Assembly: GCF_030693625.1 (NCBI RefSeq)
Contig: NZ_JAUYAF010000073.1
Location: 1-64,000, forward strand
Length of the DNA stretch: 64,000 nucleotides
Direction of reading: 5' to 3'
Source: Phenylobacterium sp.
Lineage (GTDB): Bacteria; Pseudomonadota; Alphaproteobacteria; Caulobacterales; Caulobacteraceae
The notes beneath the pieces were generated by a model, which saw only the letters and a list, made by a program, of their open reading frames with translations, searched no databases and was not told where the DNA came from. A program made the position numbers and the translations under genes. Each line of letters begins with the position of its first letter. Position 1 is the first letter of the stretch. Below, in pieces: positions 59,308 to 64,000 of this stretch.

Positions 59308-60543
59308 CTAGGTCAGCACCTCGAGGCGCTCCATGCCCCTGAAGAAGGGTAGCCTGCGCCACGCCGGCGTCTCGTCCGGATGGGCCAGCTTCAGGTTCGG
59401 GAAGCGGTCGAACAGCATGACCAGGGCGACCTGGGCCTCAAGCCGCGCCAGGGGCGCGCCGATGCAGATATGGGCGCCGCCGCCGAAGGCCACGTGGGGC
59501 TTGTGCTTGCGGGTCACGTCGAAGCTGTGCGGGTCCTCGTAGACCTCCGGATCTCGGTTGGCGGCGCGCAGGGAGACGGTCATGGCTTGGCCGGCCTTCA
59601 CCGGACAGCCGCCCACCTCCATGTCTGAAGACGCGATCCGGCCGGTGATGTCCACCGGCGGCTCGTAGCGCAGCACCTCCTCCACCAGGCCGTTGATGAT
59701 CTTGCGATCGGCCTTCAGCTTGGCCAGCTCCGCGGGGTTCAGCAGCAGCAGGCGTACGGCGTTGCCGATCAGATCGGTGGTGGTGAGATTGCCGCCGATC
59801 AGCAGGGCGGTCAGGTTGATCCGCAGCTCGTCGTCGCTGAGGTCCGCGCCCGCCGCCTGCAGCCCCACCATGTCGCTGATCAGGTCGTCCCGCGGCGCGC
59901 GGCGCCGGGCGGCGATCGTCTTGGTGAAATAGTCCGACAGCGCCGCGCTCGCGGTCTCCATGACGGCGGTCTGCTCGGGCGTGCGGAACGGGTTCAGGCC
60001 CTGGATGCTGCCCTCCGACCAGTCGCGGAACTCCGCCAGCCGGTCGTGATCGACCCCCAGGATGGAGGCGATGGCGTCGATAGGGATCGGCACGCAGAAG
60101 CGAGCCATCAGGTCCAGGCTCGCGGCGCCCGCCATACCGTCCAGGGCCTCGCCGACGATGCGCTCCACCTCCGGCCGGAAGCGGGCCACCCGGGCGTAGA
60201 GGGCCTGAGCCAGGGGCTGGCGGATACGGGCGTGGTCGGGATCGTCCAGGGTCAGGATGCTGGCCTGGCTGGTGCGCGGCAGGCTGGGGTCATAGTTCTG
60301 CGTCTGCTGCCGCTGGAACAGCGCCGCGGGCTCGGCCCGCAGGGGATCGCGCCACAGCTCCCGGTCCGACACGATGGCGCGCACGTCGCCATAGCGGCTG
60401 ATCACGAAGTTTCCAGACACCAGGTCGCGGTGCACCGGACATCGGGCCCGCAGGTCGTCCAGCACCAGGTGGGGGTCGGCGCGGTAGGTCTCGTTGAGCG
60501 GCGTCAGGTCGATCATCGAGGGGAGAGGCTGGGGGGAGGTCAT
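59308..60543 (-). CDS. Cytochrome P450
   Basis: A 411-residue soluble P450. The haem-binding loop reads FGGGAHICIGAPLARLE with the Cys ligand; the I-helix reads LLIGGNLTTTDLIGN, and the K-helix has EEVLRYEPP (E-x-x-R). Class I bacterial P450s of this length hydroxylate steroids, terpenes or fatty acids with a ferredoxin as electron donor; none is encoded next to it. The ATG at 60543 with AAGGA is preferred over a GTG six bases upstream. Substrate unknown. Confidence 0.92.
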   Translation of the reverse strand: MTSPQPLPSMIDLTPLNETYRADPHLVLDDLRARCPVHRDLVSGNFVISRYGDVRAIVSDRELWRDPLRAEPAALFQRQQTQNYDPSLPRTSQASILTLDDPDHARIRQPLAQALYARVARFRPEVERIVGEALDGMAGAASLDLMARFCVPIPIDAIASILGVDHDRLAEFRDWSEGSIQGLNPFRTPEQTAVMETASAALSDYFTKTIAARRRAPRDDLISDMVGLQAAGADLSDDELRINLTALLIGGNLTTTDLIGNAVRLLLLNPAELAKLKADRKIINGLVEEVLRYEPPVDITGRIASSDMEVGGCPVKAGQAMTVSLRAANRDPEVYEDPHSFDVTRKHKPHVAFGGGAHICIGAPLARLEAQVALVMLFDRFPNLKLAHPDETPAWRRLPFFRGMERLEVLT

Positions 60544-60741
60544 CGCCACGGTCCTTCAGTCGATGCGCCACCCTGCTCTGGAAGCTGCGTGGCTCGCAAG
60601 GGTGACCCTGCGTCGGCTTCGCCATGCATCCAAAGCGCCTCTCCGCGGTTAAGCTCCTCGGCCTCATTCGAGGCGGGAGCGCCTCAGCCTTCCCGTCGGC
60701 TGGGTGGGGGCCGCAGACCTTGAACATCAACGGAGAAACCC

Positions 60742-61011
60742 ATGCGCCTCGCCCTGACCCTCTCAGCCGCCGTCGCCAGCCTCGCCCTGACCGCCTGCTC
60801 GCAGAAGACCGAGAACCACGCCGCCGAGGCCGCCGACCAGGCCGGCGCCGCAGCGGCCTCGGCCGCGAACGACACCGCCGCCAATGCCGACGCCGCCGCC
60901 GCCAACACCGCGGTCGCGGTCGACAATGCGGCCGACAACGCGCAAGCCGCGGCCGGCGCCGCTGCGCGCAAGACCGACGCGGCCGTCGATGCGGCCGCCA
61001 GGACCGAATAG
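60742..61011 (+). CDS. Small Ala-rich predicted lipoprotein
   Basis: An 89-residue protein with a lipoprotein signal (SLALTACSQ, Cys near residue 19). The mature part is a long Ala/Asp/Asn helix of about 65 residues with repeating Ala-Asp-Asn units, resembling late-embryogenesis-like or entericidin-like helices. GGAG lies before the ATG. The gap 60550-60741 holds no recognised promoter. It is convergent with the DUF2383 gene, with a terminator between. Envelope stress role is inference. Confidence 0.65.
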   Translation: MRLALTLSAAVASLALTACSQKTENHAAEAADQAGAAAASAANDTAANADAAAANTAVAVDNAADNAQAAAGAAARKTDAAVDAAARTE

Positions 61012-61019
61012 GCTGTGAG

Positions 61020-61052
61020 GTCGGCCCCCGACGCCAGGCGCCGGGGGCCGAC
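61020..61052. terminator. Hairpin between convergent small genes
   Basis: GTCGGCCCCCG (61020-61030) pairs exactly with CGGGGGCCGAC (61042-61052). It can end transcription of the lipoprotein gene and of the DUF2383 gene. Confidence 0.75.
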
Positions 61053-61055
61053 GGA

Positions 61056-61508
61056 CTAGTTCAGGCTCTTCTTCAGGGCGCTCATGGTGTCGTGGTCGGC
61101 CTTGATGTCAGCAAAGGCGCGGGTCACCACCTCACGCACGGTGGCCGGCAGCTCGTCATCGGCCAGCGCCTTTTCGTACTTCGCCTTGATGAAGTCCTCG
61201 CCGCGCTCGACCTCGTTGATGATGGCCTTTTCATCGTGACCCATGACGGCGGCCTTCAGGTCGACGAACATGTTGTGCGCCTTGCCGAGCGCCGACTGAT
61301 CGTCCTCGGGCTCGCCGCCGAAGGTGCGGACCTCCTGCTGCAGCTCGCCGGTGATCTTCATGCGCTTCAGCGAGCGCTCGCTGAACATGGTCTTGTACTG
61401 GCTGTCCTGCGAGCTGTGCGCGGCCTCCTTGTAGCCGTTGGCGCTGTCGAGGGTGGTTTCGATCAGGCTGTTCAGAACCTTCACGGCGTGTTCGTGGGGG
61501 GTGCTCAT
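61056..61508 (-). CDS. PA2169-type four-helix-bundle protein (DUF2383)
   Basis: A 150-residue all-helical protein: HAVKVLNSLIETTLDSANGYKEAAHSS, QYKTMFSERSLKRMKITGELQQEVRTFGGEPEDD and KAAVMGHDEKAIINEVERGEDFIKAKYEKAL follow the PA2169/DUF2383 pattern. The fold is ferritin-like, the function unproven. In alphaproteobacteria such genes are often under stress control; here a GGAAC-N17-GTT promoter (61542-61566) lies in the right place and AGGAG precedes the ATG at 61508. Confidence 0.83.
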   Translation of the reverse strand: MSTPHEHAVKVLNSLIETTLDSANGYKEAAHSSQDSQYKTMFSERSLKRMKITGELQQEVRTFGGEPEDDQSALGKAHNMFVDLKAAVMGHDEKAIINEVERGEDFIKAKYEKALADDELPATVREVVTRAFADIKADHDTMSALKKSLN

Positions 61509-61541
61509 GGGCGATCTCCTGAGGTGATGGGACCGCTGCAC

Positions 61542-61566
61542 AACATGCGCCGGGACAGAGAGTTCC
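61542..61566 (-). promoter_or_regulatory. EcfG-like promoter of the DUF2383 gene
   Basis: On the minus strand: GGAAC (61566-61562), 17 bases, GTT (61544-61542). This fits the GGAAC-N16/17-cGTT pattern of the alphaproteobacterial general stress sigma factor, 34 bases upstream of the ATG. Confidence 0.5.
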
Positions 61567-61605
61567 GGCCTAGAGCAGTCCCCGCGCCGCAAGCGCCGGC
61601 TATTC

Positions 61606-61845
61606 TCAGTCCTCAGCGTGTCTGTCAGCCATGATGAGCAGCGCGATGACGCATATCGGCAGCAGCACATACAAAGCTGGTGTTTCCCAACCTGCGCCGA
61701 GCCGGATAAGTGCATGGACAAGAACAATTGCCGCAACGGTGCCCACGACCAGCAATATCCACCCCTTCGGGTGGCTCGGGTAATAGCCCCACAGGATGCG
61801 GCCAAACCAGATTTCCCGGCCCTCCCGATTCAGCCTCTTCCCCAT
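61606..61845 (-). CDS. Small two-span membrane protein
   Basis: A 79-residue protein: polar, aromatic N-terminus (REIWFGRILWGYYPSHPKG), then two spans (WILLVVGTVAAIVLVHALI; ALYVLLPICVIALLIMA) and an acidic tail. I do not recognise a family. It lies between the DUF2383 gene and the HAD gene on the same strand, about 30 bases after the HAD stop, and may be part of one of these units. Confidence 0.65.
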   Translation of the reverse strand: MGKRLNREGREIWFGRILWGYYPSHPKGWILLVVGTVAAIVLVHALIRLGAGWETPALYVLLPICVIALLIMADRHAED

Positions 61846-61874
61846 GTCTCACTCCAGCGACGGACGACGGGCCA

Positions 61875-62477
61875 CTATAGCAGCCCGCGCGCCTCCAGCG
61901 CCGGCCGCAGCGCCGCCGGATCGGTGAAATGGTGGGTGTCGATGCCAAAGGCGCGCGCGCTCTCCACATTGGCCACGCTGTCGTCGACGAAGAAGATGTC
62001 GCCCGGCGCCAGGCCGAAGCGCTCGCAAGTCAGGGCGTAGATCCGCGGGTCGGGTTTGATCATGCCCTCGCGGGCCGAGACCACGATGTCGCGCAGGCGT
62101 CCGAAGGCCGGGCTCATGGCCATGGTGCCGTCGAAGGTCTCCTCGGACATGTTGGTCAGACCGTATTGTGGAACCCCGGCCGCGTGCAGGGCCTCGATGG
62201 CGGCCTCGCTCTCGGGGATGGTCCCGGAGAACATGTCCCACCAGCGGGTCTCCCAGGCCTCGATCGCCTCGCGATATTCCGGGAACTGGGCGATCAGCGG
62301 CGCGCGGTTCTCCGCGAAGGTGACGCCCAGGTCGTGGTTGACGTGCCAGATCATGGTGCAGACCGACGACAAAAACCGGTCGCAAGCGACCGGCTCTGGA
62401 AAGATCTGGGAATAGAGCGTGCGCGGATTCCAGCGCACGACCACATTACCAACGTCCCAGATGACCGCCTTCGGCAT
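61875..62477 (-). CDS. HAD-superfamily hydrolase
   Basis: A 200-residue HAD protein: the nucleophile motif is IWDVGNVVVRWN near residue 7 (Asp-x-x-x-V type), LTNMSEE follows as motif II, Lys in GMIKPDPRIY as motif III and FFVDDSVANV as motif IV, so all catalytic residues are kept. The type resembles phosphoglycolate phosphatase or haloacid dehalogenase relatives. The ATG at 62477 lies 15 bases after rpmJ ends on the same strand, so it is probably co-transcribed with rpmJ. Confidence 0.88.
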   Translation of the reverse strand: MPKAVIWDVGNVVVRWNPRTLYSQIFPEPVACDRFLSSVCTMIWHVNHDLGVTFAENRAPLIAQFPEYREAIEAWETRWWDMFSGTIPESEAAIEALHAAGVPQYGLTNMSEETFDGTMAMSPAFGRLRDIVVSAREGMIKPDPRIYALTCERFGLAPGDIFFVDDSVANVESARAFGIDTHHFTDPAALRPALEARGLL

Positions 62478-62492
62478 CTGGGCCCCGCAGCC

Positions 62493-62618
62493 TTAGCCTT
62501 GCTTGGCTTTGAAGCGCGGGTTGGTCTTGTTGATGATGTAGACGACGCCCTTGCGGCGCACGAGCTTGCAGTCGCGGTGACGCGTCTTGAGCGACTTAAG
62601 CGAGCTTCGAACCTTCAT
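62493..62618 (-). CDS. rpmJ: 50S ribosomal protein L36 (bL36)
   Basis: A 41-residue protein reading [20 protein letters not shown], then [21 protein letters not shown]. It is the short alphaproteobacterial L36 form, with one Cys left of the zinc set and thus the zinc-free (C-minus) type. It is in the large ribosomal subunit. A good sigma-70 promoter (TTGACT-N17-TATATG) lies 57-85 bases upstream. The HAD gene follows. Confidence 0.95.
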   Translation of the reverse strand: MKVRSSLKSLKTRHRDCKLVRRKGVVYIINKTNPRFKAKQG

Positions 62619-62674
62619 GACCGTATCTTCTTAAAGACCAGGCTTTCGCCCGGGGGTGTCTACAAGAGCCGGCG

Positions 62675-62703
62675 CATATACGAGCCGGCGGCGAGTGAGT
62701 CAA
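62675..62703 (-). promoter_or_regulatory. Sigma-70-type promoter of rpmJ
   Basis: On the minus strand TTGACT (62703-62698), 17 bases, TATATG (62680-62675). The -35 box contains a GANTC site (GACTC), so CcrM methylation could modulate it; that is inference. Confidence 0.7.
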
Positions 62704-62716
62704 CGTCGGGCGGGGC

Positions 62717-62893
62717 TCAGAGTTCGATCATGTCGAACTCGGCCTTGGCCGTCCCGCAGAGCGGACAGATCCAGCTGTCGGGAATATCGGCCCAGCGCGT
62801 GCCCGCCGCCAGCCCCTCCGCCGGATCGCCGAATTCTTCTTCATAGATGTAGCCGCAGGTGCGGCATTGCCAGGTCTTGAACGGCTGGGCCAC
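62717..62893 (-). CDS. Rubredoxin
   Basis: A 58-residue iron-sulphur-type electron carrier: CRTCGYIYEEEFGDPAEG and CPLCGTAKAEF give the two C-x-x-C-G loops that hold one iron, with the conserved aromatic and DPAEG turn between. The start is GTG at 62893, with GAGGA six bases before it. It lies nine bases after the P450 stop on the same strand, so it is probably co-transcribed and may carry electrons to that P450, though rubredoxins usually serve AlkB-type hydroxylases. Confidence 0.93.
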   Translation of the reverse strand: MAQPFKTWQCRTCGYIYEEEFGDPAEGLAAGTRWADIPDSWICPLCGTAKAEFDMIEL

Positions 62894-62902
62894 GCGACTT
62901 CC

Positions 62903-64000
62903 TCAGTGCATCTTGAAGCGGATCGGAACCGACTTGGGCCCGCAAACGAAGCTGGCCGCCATGTTGCGAGGCGCGCCGTCCAATTCAACCGACTCCAGAC
63001 GGGCGAACAGTTCCTCCCAGAGAATCCGCATCTCCATGCGGGCGAGATGCTGGCCCAGGCAGACATGGGCGCCGTAGCCGAAGGCCACGTGCTTGTTGGG
63101 GGTGCGTTCGACGTCGAACTTGAAGGGGTCGGTGAACACCGCCTCGTCGCGGTTGCCGGACGGATAGGACAGCATCATCCAGTCGCCCTTGGCGATCTTC
63201 CTGCCCGCCAGATCGGCGTCGGCGGTGGCCGTCCGCATGAAGTGCTTCACCGGCGTCACCCAGCGAATCGACTCCTCGATCAGACCCGGGATCAGGGCCG
63301 GGTTGGCCTTGACCTTGGCGAACTGCTCGGGGTTCTCGGCGAGCGCCCACAGTGCGCCGGCGGTGGTGGACGAGGTGGTGTCGTGGCCGGCGGTGGCGGC
63401 GATGATGTAGTAGCTCATCGCCTCAAGGTGGCCGAGCGGCTGTCCGTTGACCGTGCCGTTGGCGATCACGCTGGCCAGGTCGTTGCGGGGATTGATCCGC
63501 CGATCCTCGGTGATGGCGTTGAAATACAGCATGAAGTCCATCACCACCGACTGGATGGTGTCCACGCCCTGATCGGTGGTCTGGGCGGCGCCTCCGCTGC
63601 GGCTCAGCTCGGGATCTGCGCTGCCGAACAACTCCTGGGTGAGTTTCAGCATCCGAGGCTCATCGGACTCCGGCACCCCGATCACCTCCATGATCACGTG
63701 CAGGGGGTAGAGGAAGGCCACGTCGCGGGCGAAGTCGCAGCGGTCGCCGTGCGTCGCCATCCGATCCACGAAGCCCCGGGCGATCTCGCGGATCCGTCCC
63801 TCCAGCGCTCGCAGGTTCTGCGGCACAAAGGAGCCCTGGGTCAGGCGCCGGTAGGCCATGTGGTCGGGGTTGTCCATCTGCACCAGGGAGCGGACCAGGT
63901 GCGGGCTTCCGCCCATCATCTCCCGGACCTTTCGGTCGGCTTCGATCGTGGTGAGCACCGTTGAGCGGTCGCCGTTGTGGAACAGCTCATTCTGGCGCTC
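62903..64000 (-). CDS. Cytochrome P450 (N-terminus beyond the window)
   Basis: The visible 365 residues end at the true C-terminus; the 5' end lies beyond base 64000, and the frame is open to the edge. The haem loop FGYGAHVCLGQHLARME has its Cys, the I-helix reads ATAGHDTTSST with the Thr of the proton relay, and the K-helix has EESIRWVTP. This is a class I bacterial P450, of the kind that hydroxylates terpenes, steroids or alkanes; the sequence is close to CYP groups found in sphingomonads and Caulobacteraceae. The rubredoxin gene follows directly. Confidence 0.93.
   Translation of the reverse strand, partial: ERQNELFHNGDRSTVLTTIEADRKVREMMGGSPHLVRSLVQMDNPDHMAYRRLTQGSFVPQNLRALEGRIREIARGFVDRMATHGDRCDFARDVAFLYPLHVIMEVIGVPESDEPRMLKLTQELFGSADPELSRSGGAAQTTDQGVDTIQSVVMDFMLYFNAITEDRRINPRNDLASVIANGTVNGQPLGHLEAMSYYIIAATAGHDTTSSTTAGALWALAENPEQFAKVKANPALIPGLIEESIRWVTPVKHFMRTATADADLAGRKIAKGDWMMLSYPSGNRDEAVFTDPFKFDVERTPNKHVAFGYGAHVCLGQHLARMEMRILWEELFARLESVELDGAPRNMAASFVCGPKSVPIRFKMH

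Noticed and set aside
1..64000. CRISPR arrays, tRNA or rRNA genes, prophage or toxin-antitoxin modules
   Set aside because: No regularly spaced direct repeats, no cloverleaf or rRNA-like segment in the gaps, and no phage or toxin-antitoxin protein pattern was seen on either strand.

Overview
The window is GC-rich chromosomal DNA from an alphaproteobacterium, most likely a Caulobacteraceae member close to Phenylobacterium or Caulobacter. This rests on a GapR (DUF2312) gene, an alphaproteobacterial ruvCAB - ybgC - tolQRAB - pal - cpoB - tilS run, an aa3 oxidase subunit IV of alphaproteobacterial type, three-part PntA/PntB transhydrogenase genes, GANTC (CcrM-type) sites in promoters, GGAAC-N17-GTT promoter-like sites resembling those of the EcfG general stress sigma factor, and palindromic intergenic repeats common in this group. 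The genus is an inference; no rRNA or tRNA gene is in the window. No gap between genes exceeds 300 bases.

Layout. 1-2.4 kb: the end of an ISAs1-type transposase, a DegT-family sugar aminotransferase and a patatin-like lipase. 2.4-6.4 kb: a minus-strand operon of five exported proteins, including LpoB-like, YcfL-like and COG3014-like members, closed by a strong terminator. 6.6-9.1 kb: a LuxR-type regulator fused to an alpha/beta-hydrolase domain, and a two-module VOC protein. 9.1-12.4 kb: a plus-strand operon of quinone-reductase-like MDR, hydrolase, SDR and histidine phosphatase. 12.6-19.5 kb: yebC and a mixed group (Tat-exported class V aminotransferase, acyl-CoA thioesterases, VOC protein, CoaA-like kinase, small unknowns) lying between yebC and ruvC. 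19.6-29.3 kb: ruvCAB, ybgC, the Tol-Pal envelope-constriction machine and tilS. 29.3-37.7 kb: hydrolases, an M23 endopeptidase, pntAA-pntAB-pntB, an oxidase subunit, thioesterase and VOC genes. 37.7-42.4 kb: a GH3 beta-glucosidase divergent from a TetR regulator, a duplicated winged-helix protein and a PAP2 phosphatase. 42.4-49.7 kb: an M3 peptidase, two divergent HWE-type histidine kinases, a GFA protein and a MarR-GST pair. 49.8-54.9 kb: a PQQ dehydrogenase with cytochrome domain, a TacA/NtrC-type response regulator, a possible 30-residue protein and the gapR operon. 54.9-59.2 kb: a membrane-fusion protein, FtsX-type permease and ATPase exporter. 59.3-64 kb: two cytochromes P450 (the second with a rubredoxin gene directly behind it), stress-type small proteins, a HAD hydrolase and rpmJ.

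The clearest functional unit is Tol-Pal: YbgC, TolQ-TolR-TolA, TolB, Pal and CpoB link inner membrane, periplasm and outer membrane during division. Two promoter regions in this cluster (before tolQ and before pal) carry the same GAAATGTnCG-type inverted motif, suggesting a shared regulator. The five-gene LpoB-like operon is the best candidate for a less-described envelope system. Several solo genes (P450s, thioesterases, MDR, SDR, hydrolases) fit the lipid and xenobiotic catabolism usual in Phenylobacterium-like bacteria, but no complete degradation pathway can be assembled from the window.
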